A DNA stretch of 64,000 bases from Sambucus nigra. Taxonomy: Eukaryota; Streptophyta; Magnoliopsida; Dipsacales; Adoxaceae. This document shows, in pieces, positions 1 to 11,204 of this stretch. Position 1 is the stretch's first letter. Each line of letters opens with the position of its first letter. The notes beneath the pieces are model-generated. The model worked only from the letters and a program-made list of their open reading frames with translations, did no database searches and was not told where the DNA came from. The stretch covers positions 3,084,046 to 3,148,045 of the forward strand of contig OX422214.1 of NCBI GenBank assembly GCA_949130495.1, read 5' to 3'. Both the position numbers and the translations under genes were made by a program.

Positions 1-38
1 TCTCTAACTTTCTTCAATTCAATATCTCCTGCCTGTGC

Positions 39-986
39 TTATTTTATCCAGTCTATCAATGTGGGTCTAACATTTAAATTTGCTACTATTCCATAAGACT
101 CATTCAAAGTTAATTCCACCCCCATTAAAGCTAATTCTCTCAACAGGTCAACTCGAATACAATAAATACAAGATACTATGCCTAGAGATTTTCTACTCAA
201 AGCATCAACAACAACATTAGCGTTACTTGGATGGTGATGTATCGTGCAATCATAATATTTTATAAGTTCCATCCACCTTCTTTGCCGCAAGTTCAAGTCT
301 TTTTGAGTAAACAAGTATTTTAAGCTTTGGTGGTCAGTAAAAATTTCACAACTAACACCATATAAGTAATGTCTCCAGATCTTTGATGCAAAAACTACTA
401 CAATTAACTCGAGATCATGAGTAGGGTAGTTGTGTTCATGTATCTTTAACTGTCCACAAAAGAAATTACCTTTCCATGCTGCATTAATACACATCCAAGT
501 CCTTGATACGAAGCCTCACTATAAATAACTAAACCTTCTGTACCTGTTCGAATAGTCAATACTAGAGCTGAAGTCAACTTACCCTTTAAATTTTTACAGC
601 TTTTATCACAATCACCACTCCAGACAAACTTGTTCTCCTTTCTGGTAAGCTTAGTCAATGGCAATGCAATAGAAGAAAACCCCGGTATAAACCACCTATA
701 ATACCCCGCCAATCCCAAAAAAACTAAGTACCTCAGTCACACTAGTTGGTCTTTCCCAATTCATTACTGCTTCTACCTTATTGGTATCAACACAAATACC
801 ATCAGAAGAAATAACATGCCCCAAAAATACTACCCTGTCTAGCCAAAATTCACATTTAGAAAATTTAGCATACAACTGCTTCTCTCGCGAGGTCTGTAAA
901 ATAATATGCAGGTGGTGTTCATGCTCATCCCTACTACGAGAATATATCAAAATATCATCAATGAAGACAATAACAAAAGAATCCAC
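39..986 (-). pseudogene. Element A pol: C-terminal reverse transcriptase and RNase H, two frameshifts
   Basis: This is the downstream part of the element A polyprotein. Frame 986-696 carries the RT catalytic motif FIDDIL, then KCEFW and [12 protein letters not shown] frameshift near 700-718 leads to [17 protein letters not shown] (thumb and connection), and another near 490 leads to the RNase H part with [25 protein letters not shown] and [11 protein letters not shown], then [10 protein letters not shown] and DALSRKS. The catalytic Asp of FIDD and the Glu and Asp of RNase H are still visible. A stop at 39-41 precedes the remaining sequence, which should lead into integrase beyond the window. 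Function in the family: RNA-templated DNA synthesis and removal of template RNA in the retrotransposon particle. The two shifts and a stop rule out a working protein. Confidence 0.85.
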
Positions 987-2114
987 TTATGGGTGAAATA
1001 TACGGTTCATCAAATCCATGAATACAACCGGTGCGTTTATTAACCCAAATGGCATGACAAGAAATTCATAATGTTCGTACCTGGAATGAAAGGCATTTTT
1101 AGAAATGTCACAATCTCTTACTTTCAATTGATGATATCTGGATCTGAGATCGATCTTGGAAAACACTTTGACTCCTTTCAACTGATCAAACAAGTCACCA
1201 ATTAGGGGTAGTGGGTATTTCTTATGGATAGTCACCTTATTCAATTGACGATAATCGATGCATAGTCTCATGGTTCCATCTTTCTTTTTCACAAACAATA
1301 TTGGGGATCCCCACGGTGATACACTAGGCCTTATAAAACCACGATCTAACAAATCTTGCAACTGTATTTTTAGCTCCTTTAATTCAGCAGGTGCCATGCG
1401 ATATGGTGCAATAGATATCGGTGCGGTGCCTGCTACCAACTCAATCACAAATTCTACCTCACGGTCTGGTGCTAACCCTGGGAGTTCTTCAGGGAAGACA
1501 TCTACAAACTCATTAACTAGTGGTATATCTGATAATTTTCCAGCCTCTTGTCGTATATCCACCACATGGGCAAGATAACCCTCACATACTTTCCTTAGTA
1601 GTTCATAACATTTTGTAGCAGAAATCAAACAAGTTGGAGTGACATTTCGTTCCCCAATAAATTTAAATTCAGGTTCACCCGATAACTGAAACAATACCTC
1701 ATTTTTAAAGAAATCTAAACATACATGATATGAGGCTAACCAATTCATACCTAGTATCACATCAAAGTCACACATATCGAGAGGTAATAAGTCAACTAGT
1801 AATTCTTTTTCACCCATTGTCACCACACACTCCCTATATACCCTCTCAATAAAAACCAACCCCCCCACTGGAGTAACAATAGCTAAACCAGAATCTAATG
1901 ATGATAATGGTTTATTAAGATGCAACAGATAAATAAAAGACACAAAAGAATGTGTAGAACCAGGATCTATCAACACATAAGCATCTTTATCACCAATAGG
2001 AAGTGTACCTGTCACAACGTTAGGCATAGCTTGTGCATCTTGTTGCGTCACTGCAAACACTCTGCCTTGGCCTTGACTTTCCGATATACCTCCTCTACCT
2101 CTCCTGGGTACATT
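987..2114 (-). pseudogene. Element A pol: aspartic protease and N-terminal reverse transcriptase
   Basis: Same frame as the gag upstream, separated by a stop at 2115-2117. The protease motif [11 protein letters not shown] lies near residue 30 of the open stretch starting at 2060, with [13 protein letters not shown] downstream, typical of plant Ty3/gypsy proteases. The linker to RT contains [17 protein letters not shown] palm and finger blocks follow: [45 protein letters not shown] and [12 protein letters not shown]. The stretch ends at a stop (987-989), and the next codons in the same frame continue RT with the catalytic block. Protease and RT catalytic residues look intact; the defects are stops, so decay is recent relative to elements C and D. 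Confidence 0.9.
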
Positions 2115-3245
2115 CTACGTAGAACTCCTACCTCCTACTGCCACACTCCCAACTAATGTTGTAGCTCCCATCGCTGGACAATTCTTTCGTAAGTGCCCCG
2201 ATTGATGACAATGGAAACACAAAGGTGTCGTCTCAGCTATTGTACACTTTCGAAACATGTTCCCTTGACCACCACATCTATAACAAAATATGTCCCTCGG
2301 CACCAACAAAGATGCATTTTCTGACCGATTCATCCCAGTCCTTCCATCTCGAGCTTGAAATCTTCCACGTGCACTTCTATTATTTTTAAATTCTTGGCCC
2401 TTAGGTACTCCTCGTGCTACACTCTAAGTTGAGGTTCTCGTTTCCCGTCCATATGATCTTATAACATCATGTCTAGATTTATTTGAGTGTTCAGCTTGCA
2501 TTTCTTTCATTGACTTTTCTGACACCATGGCCCTATCAACCAAGTCCACATAATCTATGATCTTCATATTAGCAACCATGCTTTTTATATCTACACTCAG
2601 CCCGATTTGAAACCAATCACATTTACTTTCTTCCGTCCTCACCAAGTCAGGTGCAAATCTAGATAAGGATATAAATAAAGATTCATACTCTGCCACTGTT
2701 TAATTACCCTATTTCAACCTGATAAATTCTTCCTCTTTCCCTTTCCTATAAAGCCTTGGAAAATATTTTTCAAAGAACACCTTTACAAACCTCTCCCATG
2801 TAATTTGTGGAGGATTTATTGGCACCACTCCTCCCATTGTAGTAAGTAACCTTTCTATTGCGTCCCACCATAACTTTGCATCATCCTCTAACCTAAAGGT
2901 TGCTAACAAAATCTTTTGTTCATCTCGCACTTCCATCACCTTGAATATTGTTTCCATCTTTCTAATCCACCCCTCTGCCACTAACGGATCAGTAGTCCCA
3001 GTAAATGCTGGAAGATTTAACTTTATGAACCTCTCATGGAATTTATCCCTATCCCCACCATGTTCTCCACCTCTTGCTTGTTCCACCAATTGTGCCACAG
3101 CACGTAATATTCTTCCCACATCATCAACAAGTTGTTGTTGCACCTCTGGTTCATCCACTTCAATAGGTCTATGTCCTTGCTGACTATTAGGTACATAGTA
3201 CGCCTCACCCTCTGCTCTATCATACGACTCATGTGGATCCATCAC
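2115..3245 (-). pseudogene. Element A gag with two zinc knuckles
   Basis: Capsid-nucleocapsid region. It starts with Met at 3245 and runs in one frame to 2115, with in-frame stops at 2709-2711, 2424-2426 and 2115-2117. The retrotransposon gag core is recognisable: FTGTTDPLVAEGWIRKMETI, then LLATFRLEDDAKLWWDAIER and WERFVKVFFEKYFPRLYR. Two nucleic-acid-binding knuckles follow near 2210-2290. The first, CYRCGGQGNMFRKC, has Asn where His is expected; the second, CFHCHQSGHLRKNC, is a perfect CX2CX4HX4C. The region is continuous in frame with protease and RT, so gag and pol were one polyprotein. The start is chosen because it is the first Met upstream of the conserved core and lies about 150 nt from the primer site. 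Confidence 0.88.
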
Positions 3246-3394
3246 TCACTGCAATATAATTAACTTAAACAAAATATAATAACAACAGTTTAATATTAAC
3301 ATTGTTAGTCAAAATCCAGACGCATAGCAAACTCACTTTCTAAGGTCCACTACCAATTTAGACCCTCACACCCTGTCCAGAACCTAATAACCAT

Positions 3395-3406
3395 GCTCTG
3401 ATACCA
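3395..3406 (-). other. Element A primer-binding site (initiator Met tRNA)
   Basis: The minus strand reads TGGTATCAGAGC, the classical complement of the plant initiator Met-tRNA 3' end. It lies 3 nt from the LTR edge, which fixes element orientation and the LTR boundary. Confidence 0.9.
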
Positions 3407-3409
3407 AGT

Positions 3410-5713
3410 TATCACGCCCCGACTTACTTTTGTTAAACTCATCCATTTAATTAGAAATAAATTGCCTTAAACAATGCTTTAATTTAAATCTATAAGGAAA
3501 AATAGCATAAGATTTTTTTTTCAAAGGTATGTGTAGATGAAAACATAACTGCCTTTACTTATAACTTATAAGTATTACATAGATTTACATAACCAAGATC
3601 CTTAGTTTAATAATTACACAAAAGAAATATTGATATTCAAACCATACTAAATATTCATCATTCCCCCGTTTTAAGGTCCTAACTTGGCAGTGAACTCCAA
3701 ATTATAAGCATACCTGAAACCAAACATTATAGAAGTGTAAGCTATAAAGGCTTAGTGAATGACCACATACCAAACATATAACCAATTTGAATAACCATTT
3801 TTATTTTGTTCTAATGCTATAACCCAACAGGAATTGTGAAACTCTCGCAAGCCTCGACCCACCACAGTCCAATTAACCCACCACAATTATTAGAGACCAC
3901 CATATCCCTTTATTAGGCCCGAGTACACAAACATTTAAGTTGGATTAACATGATCACCACATCCCGTAGGACCCACCACAGTCCTTAACATTAGATAAAG
4001 GACTCACTAGTCCATATCATTATATAACATCGCTTAACATTTTTAATCATATGCATATGTTTCATAAATACAACATCACTCCCATAAACATTTTTAACAC
4101 ATGTGTTTAACTACACATTTCCATAAGAAATTATAAGCATTTATATTTCATAAGGAAGGTCACTCACCTTGTATTTAGTGCTAAGATTAATACCAACTAC
4201 TTACTTGGTATGGTAGTATTAGTTGCTTCCCCACCTAAAGAGTCAATTTCGTTAGTATTTGAATACACCGATTAACATTAGACCCGGTAATACATCACAT
4301 CATTTGTTCAATCAGAAATAACTAAGGAGGAATTAAATATGACACTTCACATTTCTATAACACCCAATTAATTATCGTTCTAACACAATTTACAGAATTA
4401 AATTATGAATTTTCAACACAAAGTTATGCCTATTTTATTACAACCTTTTCCAAATCGTTTCTCAAGAAAAACAACAACACAACTTCAACTTCTTGGAATT
4501 CTCATAATTTTTATACAACATAACTTTCCATGATATTCCACCCAATATCAGTAAACACATTTAGTAATACAAATTTAATGTTTCATAATTTTTAGGGCTC
4601 ATTTTCTATGTCGAGCAAAATGTCAAACACCTGGTATGCATTCTTGCTCCTTTAGGGAAGTTTTTAAACCAAAACTTCAAACTATCACCAAAGGTTCATT
4701 CCTTGGTATTTTTACATAATTTTAGAATATGTTATACATGTATGAGTATAGTTTACTCTACAACTTGAATCACTCAATTCCAATAAGTATTCCATGATTT
4801 ATGCCATTTTTAGTATAACTAGGTCAAAATAAAACATTAAGGCATAACTTAACATTTTTAAGCATACATAACCTTGAACTTTGGTATAATTCTTGGAAAC
4901 ATATAATAAACATGTTTTATCAGAAATATACATCATAATCATGATTTTTCTAAATCAAAATGCTTTACGAAAAATGATGTAAATTTAAGACTTTAAAGTA
5001 TGCATTTACGATCCTAGCTCCAGTTCTAACTTATGATCTTAACCCATACTTATTTTAATAAACTTAGGAAATATGGGTATCATTAAAATATTTATCCAAA
5101 TAAAAAATAAGAATATGCCAAGTGTATAACTCATTCATTTGACCAACTTTAATATAGAAGAATTTAGCTTACGAGGATTCTTCGATTTATAAAAATTTTC
5201 CGAAGATTTCTTCCTTAACTTTCTTCTCTTTCTCTCTCTTTAGGCAAAACTCTTGTTCATGGCTGAATTGGCTGAACAAGTAAGTTGTTTTAACAAGTTT
5301 AAGTCAGACAAACCATCACCCACCCTTTAACCAATAAAAAAAGGGCACATGGTGTGCTAATAAGATAATTGTCACTTAAGGGATGGACAAATTTGCCCTT
5401 GTTTCGAACTTTCGGTATAACTTCTTGTACTAGCCTCCGTTTGACCCACCGTTTATTGTGTTATAATAATAATTCATATATATACAACTTTCATAATTTA
5501 TGTTTTCCCAAAATCATAAACTAATATGCCTAATTTGGGCTTCGAACAGGAAAGTAGCAATTTACCGAAAATCTCAAAACTTTCACATTTGGCAAACAAA
5601 CATTGCCAATTTCGTATCAACACCCTTATTTACTTTTATAAACATAATAATACATTAAAAACATAATTTATGATGCATTTAACCACATAACTAATCATAT
5701 GCTCTAAACATGG
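3410..5713 (-). repeat. Element A 5' LTR, inner part
   Basis: This is the larger piece of the roughly 2.48 kb LTR that continues at 17641-17820 beyond Tat1. Its inner edge abuts the primer site. The minus-strand end reads GGGGCGTGATA, with TA where a canonical CA would be. No coding frame is supported here; the AT-rich plus-strand frames are chance. A second LTR copy is not in the window, so the limits rest on the primer site and the TG start at 17820. Confidence 0.75.
5709..5713. repeat. Target-site duplication of Tat1, left copy (CATGG)
   Basis: CATGG immediately precedes the TGTTGATG end of Tat1 and is matched by CATGG at 17636-17640 after the ATCAACA end. A 5-bp duplication is what LTR-element integrases produce. 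Confidence 0.9.
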
Positions 5714-6259
5714 TGTTGATGTAAAAAACTAGATTCGATCTAATTATTTTAATCACAGATAAAAATGAATGAGTAAATAAGACAACAAATTTTTAAAGTG
5801 ATTCAGGCTTAATAAAATGGCATACGTCCACTATTTTTGTATTGATGATTGCTTGCCAAGAATTATCGATAACTGATTTACCAAGAAATTCTGAGTCCCC
5901 TTATCATGAGGATGTTACAATGTATTTATAGCCTTGAGGTTGTACATGTGAAAGAATGATGCGCTGTTTTCTAGCAGACGGATACATCTATATAGTAATA
6001 AAGGCACATTTAATGCGTATTTGTCTTTATGGTATACTTGATGCGTACGCCACAAGTATTTGAGCTACTCGGACCGCCTTGAGTTGCTCGGGCCGCCTTG
6101 AGTTTCTCGGACCTCTTGAGTTGCTCGGATCTCTTAAGTTACTCGGACCTTTGGAGTTCCTCGGACCTTATTTGTCCAAAGTCTTCGTATTCACCATGTA
6201 AATGTACACGTGTCTTTATATGATTGATCTATGTCAGAAGATCAAATTTGGTATTAACA
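5714..6259 (-). repeat. Tat1 3' LTR
   Basis: 546 bp; plus strand TGTTGATGTAAA at the left end and GGTATTAACA at the right end (expected ATCAACA, one mismatch). A TATA box (minus strand CTATAAATA) lies at 5923-5931, and a G-box-like ACACGTGT at 6208-6215. A roughly 19-bp tandem repeat of the type TTGAGTTGCTCGGACC occupies about 6055-6170 with about six units, more than in the 5' LTR, which explains part of the length difference. Confidence 0.92.
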
Positions 6260-6694
6260 GAAGCCTCCAATGTTTCATAGTTCGAGGTTGCGGAGGAATG
6301 TGGAACATTCTTCTCAAAATATGATGAGATTAATAGTCATCCTGGCTTTTAGGAGTGTTTTCCTTGTATTTAATACCTCTTTGAATTCATAGAATCAGAC
6401 TTCATAAATATTTTGAATTTTTCATGCTTCTTCGGTTTTCGTGCCTCTTTTTCTCCTTTTAGCCGCCGGTAACGCAAACGTCTTTCTCTATAATCATTAC
6501 TTTTCTCAATTCCCAAGGTAAGGTATTTAAGTGCTACAGAAAATCCTATCGTCCTTTACTTTTTCAAATTTGTCTCTTTGAACTCTTCACCCTCTCTCTA
6601 TTTTGTGCCTTCGTTCTTTCCATCGTTTATTGACAACTGATCCCTGTTTCCTCTGTAAGATTTTCTTCCTTCTTCTTTAATTTCTTTATTCTCC
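6260..6694 (+). promoter_or_regulatory. Presumed promoter and leader of the Tat1 antisense gene
   Basis: 435 bp between the 3' LTR and the antisense ATG. There is a TATA-like CATAAATATTTT near 6402-6414, and the last 150 bases are strongly CT-rich (for example 6590-6625 and 6661-6690), as in plant 5' leaders. It also contains splice-donor-like AAGGTAAGG near 6513. On the minus strand the bases next to the LTR (ATTGGAGGCTTC, about 6260-6271) would be the polypurine tract position, though it is a weak tract. The promoter assignment is inference only. Confidence 0.4.
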
Positions 6695-7199
6695 ATGATT
6701 TATCTTGTTGAGTCATTGGCCAAGTTTCGTTCTGAGTTTTTAATCCATTCATGGGTTATTTTGGAAGAATTATCTGGTCCTTCTGATTTATTTTCCTTAG
6801 CTGAGGGACATTGGTTCCCAAGTATCTTCATAGCCGAATGTGGCTTTTCTTTCCCGCCGAATCCTCTGTGTTTGGAGTTTTGCCAATATTTCGTTATTGT
6901 ACCTGCAAAAGTAGCTCCAAATACATGGAGGGTAGTTAATGGTGTATATAGATTGAATCAAATCCATGGGACTCATTTAGGAATCCCAGAGGTTATGTAT
7001 TGCTATAGATGGGTCACTAGCGATAGTACTTTTTATTTAAAAACTAGATTTTTAAATACAACTTTAGTTGTGAATCTCCCTGATACCAACAAAAACTATT
7101 TTGATCATGGGGTAGTGGTGAAAAATTGGCAACACCCTCCACTTGATGGAAATGATGTGTACCAAGGTCCCAAGTGTCCACCGTATGGCAATGGGATAG

Positions 7200-7288
7200 G
7201 TTGTTTTTATTTTTATTTTATTTTTGAAATTATGTTTTCTTCGTGTATGATAAAATTCTTCACTGACATTTGATTTTGTTTGTGACAG
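7200..7288 (+). other. Inferred intron 1 of the Tat1 antisense gene
   Basis: Begins GTTGTTTTTATT, T-rich throughout, ends TTTGTGACAG. Removing it joins codon G (7199) with TT (7289) and keeps the frame open from exon 1 into exon 2. The 89-nt length is normal for plants. Confidence 0.6.
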
Positions 7289-7992
7289 TTGATAGTAAAA
7301 GGAAACCCCCAAAAGAGATTGGCGTCAATATAAAAAGTTTAAAACTTATCTGGAGTTTGCATCAATCTGTTGCTGGGGAGCATATTAGGTCTGCATCTTA
7401 TTTGTTGCAATACAGAACTTCGAGCTCATCTTTCATTGATCATCTTGTGGTAGTTGACCTTGATCAAGTACCAGCTGTTGATACTAGTGTAAAAGGTTCT
7501 TCCTCAGAGTCGAACATTCCTATCAGTGATATAATAAAGAGAAGAAAATCTCCTACCTTTTTTGACAAGTCTGCCTCTCTTGCTGTGGAGGCAAAGAGAA
7601 GTAAAAAAGATGTCCCTCAAGGGGGGATGAAAACCATTGATGTACCCCCTCCTGCTGCTGCCAATAGAGTTATTGAAAAGCCCCCTGTAGCCCCGAGCAA
7701 GACTGTTGTTGTTTCTCCTTCTAGTGATGTCATCGTCATTTCTCCCATAAAAACAAAATCATTAATTGAAGATGTTCCTGCTCCTCTAAAGAGGTTAAAG
7801 AAGATTTCTTTTGTGAGACCTGCTGAGCCTATCTCTCAACCTTCAAATCTTGAAGGTGGCGTTTCAACCTTTATTACTCCGAGCTCTGCCATGAACTTGG
7901 TGAAATCCTGGACTATCCCAGAAGTCCATGATATTGAAAATACTCTCACTCGTGAGAAAGTTACTACTCTGGCTGCTCAACACATTACCTCA

Positions 7993-8069
7993 GTAAGTAT
8001 TATTAATCTGAGCCTTTTACTTTTTAATACTATGTTCATGCATTGACTTAGAATTATTTCTTTTTTTAG
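7993..8069 (+). other. Inferred intron 2 of the Tat1 antisense gene
   Basis: Consensus donor CAG|GTAAGTATT-like (the G of CAG is shared), a T-rich acceptor tract ending TTTTTTTAG. Phase 0, 77 nt; joins the end of exon 2 to the coiled-coil exon 3. Confidence 0.65.
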
Positions 8070-8877
8070 TTGGTAACGTGTTTCAATAGCATTGTAAAAA
8101 GGGATGAAGCCATCAAGGCCTCAAGTTCCTCAGATGGAGTAGAAAAGGCTTTTACTGGATTAACCCAGTCTTTGAAAGATTCTCATCAGAAGTATGAGGA
8201 GAATAAAGTTGCTTGTGAGAAGCATATTAAGTTCGTTGAGCAAGAGAGAGATCGAGCTGTGGATGCCTCCAAGGATTTGGAGAAGAAATTGAAAGAGTTT
8301 GAGAAGAACAATAAATATCTTAAAAAGAAGCTCAAGAATGCTGAAGAGCTTGAGAATAAGCTCGAAAATGCTGAAGAAGAAGTTGGTAGACTTCGCGATG
8401 TTGATCGCCAGAAACAGGAGGTGGAAGGGAAATTGAAGGCTACCGAGGAACTTCTTATTGAGAGGACTTCCTTGGAGAAGGAAAAAAGAAGTAGTGATGT
8501 CAAAAAGTCCTTCAACATTGGTTGGGATAAAGGATGGAACAAAGGCCTGGCTGCCATGTCCTCAAATGGAGTTTGCCAGCCTTAAATATTTCAGGGATGG
8601 ATGGGTTACAACCCTGCAGGAGCTAAAAATCGCTGAGAATTCTGATCTGTTCTAGCGACACACTCATGGCCCTCCTCCCTCTCCTGGAGAAGAAGAAGAG
8701 GATGAAGCTGCCTAAGAAGAATCTTCCATGATAATTGGGGACCAGGTCCCTACTATTGAACCTTTCTCCGAGCAACCCCAACCAACAAACACTTATGTCG
8801 AGAAGCTTTCCTTGCCCTCCGAGCAACCAACCTCTTTGTCCAAGCCTTCCGAGGAAGTCTTAGGAAGCAAGGATAAG

Positions 8878-9049
8878 GTGTAGAGTTGTTAGGATCTTTC
8901 TTTTTCTTTTTTATTGAAATTAATTTAGGACTATGTACTTCTTCTTTTGATGAAATAAAATTTGAATTTTGGTTGTTCGTCTTGACTTTCCCCTGTCCTT
9001 ACTCTATTTGTATCATCGTTGATTCTTTTTATTTCATTCTCTTTGCTAG
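8878..9049 (+). other. Inferred intron 3 of the Tat1 antisense gene
   Basis: GTGTAGAG donor and CTCTTTGCTAG acceptor, 172 nt and T-rich. Phase 0. It bridges the acidic tail of exon 3 to exon 4 without changing frame, which is the main reason to treat 6695-10318 as one gene rather than two. Confidence 0.5.
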
Positions 9050-10318
9050 TTTATGGACAGGATGGAGTTCCTATCGGCTCATGACACAGAATTAATGAAA
9101 AAATGCAACGATTATTTTAAAGCTGGTCATGCAGCTCTTAGTGAAGCTCAGATAATTGACATCCTTGGATCAGGTGCTTCTGACCAAGCAATTGAAGCTT
9201 ACCAGTACCTGAAGTTCTTACTTGATCGCATCGTGGTTAATAATGTCGCCTATTAAGAAATGATTGAAGACCTCCAACAACAATACAAAGAATCTATAAC
9301 CCTTATTCATCAAGGATATGAGAAAAAATATCAACAATTAAGTGCTAATAAAGGGTACGACAAATTCATTTTGGCCCATGAGAAGCAGGAGAGTATTCTG
9401 AAGCTTAAAATAGAAGAGCATAGGAATATTGCCAAGGTATTGGAGCAAGAGAACAATCTTTTGCAGGAAGAAATAAAGAAACTCAACTCCACTACATCTT
9501 CTTCGGGGGCTTTAGTCCCTATTAACGACAAAGGTTTTTCTCTTTTAGAGATAGAAAATGCCAAACTACGAGATGAGTTGGAGACTTTGAAAAAGGTTGG
9601 GCCCTCCTCGTCTACTCGTGGATGAGCAAGTTCTTCTTCTCGGGGACGAGCAAGGGCTGTTCGGATTTCAGTTGAAGAGGCGAGATCTCAATCAGCCTTG
9701 GAGAACCAGGCATTCCAGTTGATGGTGAAGAACCAAGCTCTGACAGATATGTCTAAAGAAATTCTGAACCTCTCCGAGAAACTTTCCAATCAAGCTTCTG
9801 CTCTGGAGAGTAAAGAAATTCTAGTGAAGAAGCTCAATGAACAAATTGAGAGATTAACCTATCAATTCCATAAGCATCCCAGAGAATTTTGGATGGCTGG
9901 ATATAATGAAGCACTTTGTCATCTTGATGCTCATTTAGAATAGTCGAACAACGAAGGGTATAAACAGGGATGGTTGAATTCTCTTTGTGTTCTAAAATTG
10001 GATATAGGTCATTTCTTGTGGGATTACTATACTCCTGGAGTTCTTGATCTACCTGTGCCTCCTTTCAAGCTTGACCTTAGTTGGATTCTAGCTCGGTCCA
10101 TTCCTCATGTTCTCATCTCCAAGTATCTTGATGATTATAGTCTCTATTCAAATTTTGAAATATCTCACCCAGAACACCTGCTTGATCATCCATCTATAAT
10201 GAACATCAGAATGCTGCAAGATCTGAACTTCATAAATTCCCCTTATAGTCTCAATGATCCTCCTACTGGGGTAGACCCTGTGTCAAAGGAAGAGGGAAAA
10301 AAAACCTATAGAGTATGA

Positions 10319-10533
10319 TTTGTTTATGTAATGAACTTCATTCATGTTACATATAATCTGTAATTTATATCATATGTAATTTGTTCTGGTTTTAATGAAG
10401 AAATCTTTAGTTTTCTTTGCAATTTAATTGTCATTGGTTTGGAAATATTTTATGAAATATATCTTTTGTTTACTGATGAATATGCATGTATATCTGTAGA
10501 AAGACAAAAATGTCTTGTTTGGTTTTTAAAATG
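10319..10533. other. Spacer with likely 3' end signals of the antisense gene
   Basis: AT-rich, non-coding. It has several TGTAA/TGTA motifs and a GTTTTAATGAAG stretch (about 10370-10400) that could serve as plant polyadenylation elements for the plus-strand gene. No other feature seen. Confidence 0.35.
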
Positions 10534-11095
10534 CCGACCAACCGGAGTTGGTGATATAAATTTCTCGACCAACCGAAGTTGTTAATTGAATTGCCGACCA
10601 ACCGGAGTTGGTGGTAATTTGCGTCCCGAACAACTTGGGTTTGTGGTAATTATATTGCCGATCAACCGGAGTTGGTTGTATTTGCTTCCCGACCAACCGG
10701 AATTGGTGGTAATTATATTGCCGATCAACCGGAGTTGGTCGTATTTGCTTCCCGACCAACCGGAGTTGGTGGTAATTTTCTTCCCGGCCAACCGAAATTG
10801 GTGGTAATTATATTGCCGATCAACCGGAGTTGGTGGTAATTATATTGCCGATTAACCGGAGTTGGTCGTATTTGCTTCCCGACCAACCGGAGTTGGTGGT
10901 AATTTGCTTCTCGACCAATCGGAGTTAGTGGTAATTATATTACCGACCAATCAGAGTTGGTCGTATTTGCTTCCCGACCAACCGGAGTTGGTGGTAATTT
11001 GCTTCCTGACCAATCGGAGTTGGTGGTAATTATATTGCCGATCAACCGGAGTTGGTAGTATTTGCTTCCCGACCAACCTGAGTTGGTGGTAATTG
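10534..11095. repeat. Hairpin minisatellite, about 18 units of 31-32 bp
   Basis: Tandem units such as CCGACCAACCGGAGTTGGT followed by GGTAATTTGCTTC, GGTAATTATATTG or CGTATTTGCTTC. Each unit core is an inverted repeat, ACCAAC-CGGA-GTTGGT (6-bp arms, 4-nt loop), so the array could fold into a row of small hairpins on either strand. It lies between the 3' end of integrase and the 3' end of the antisense gene. Tandem repeats in the region before the 3' LTR are known in Tat/Ogre elements as a source of satellites. Confidence 0.92.
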
Positions 11096-11204
11096 TGTAT
11101 AATGTGCAGCACTAATATTCCAAAAAAATTTCTAACGACTAAAGAAAAATGGGGAAACATTACTTTATTCATATTGAAGAAATTGTATTACATAGAAATT
11201 TCAA

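Larger units (their letters stand above)
6695..10318 (+). pseudogene. Tat1 antisense gene (aORF): four-exon protein with a gypsy-type transposase (PF04195-like) N-terminus and coiled coils
   Basis: Runs opposite to gag-pol. Exons inferred from splice signals and frame: 6695-7199, 7289-7992, 8070-8877, 9050-10318; introns start GT and end AG (donors at 7200, 7993 GTAAGT, 8878), and all three junctions join open frames in phase. Total is about 1,095 codons. Exon 1 has FSFPPNPLCLEF and VAPNTWRVVNGVYRLN, resembling the plant 'putative gypsy type transposon' family PF04195 (recognised by eye). Exon 2 is Ser/Pro/Lys-rich and looks disordered. Exons 3 and 4 each hold a long Lys/Glu coiled coil followed by a GW/GY-rich module. 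Breaks: one frameshift near 8565, and stops at 8653, 8713, 9254, 9623 and 9941. Antisense extra ORFs of unknown function are known in Tat elements. The molecular role is unknown; the start is the first ATG after the CT-rich leader. Confidence 0.75.

Noticed and set aside
1258..1578. Plus-strand 106-aa frame
   Set aside because: Shadow of the element A reverse transcriptase on the other strand.
3246..5713. Host intergenic DNA
   Set aside because: Primer site at 3395-3406 and the rejoined TG-start at 17820 show it is LTR.
8186..8557. Minus-strand 123-aa open frame rich in Ser and Phe
   Set aside because: It is the reverse reading of the Lys/Glu coiled coil of the antisense gene; composition explains it.
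6695..10318. Independent host gene captured between pol and LTR
   Set aside because: Similarity to the gypsy-type transposon family and the known presence of antisense ORFs at this place in Tat elements favour an element gene; a recent capture is not needed.
10534..11095. CRISPR-like regular repeats
   Set aside because: Units are contiguous without unique spacers, vary gradually and sit inside a plant retrotransposon: a minisatellite.
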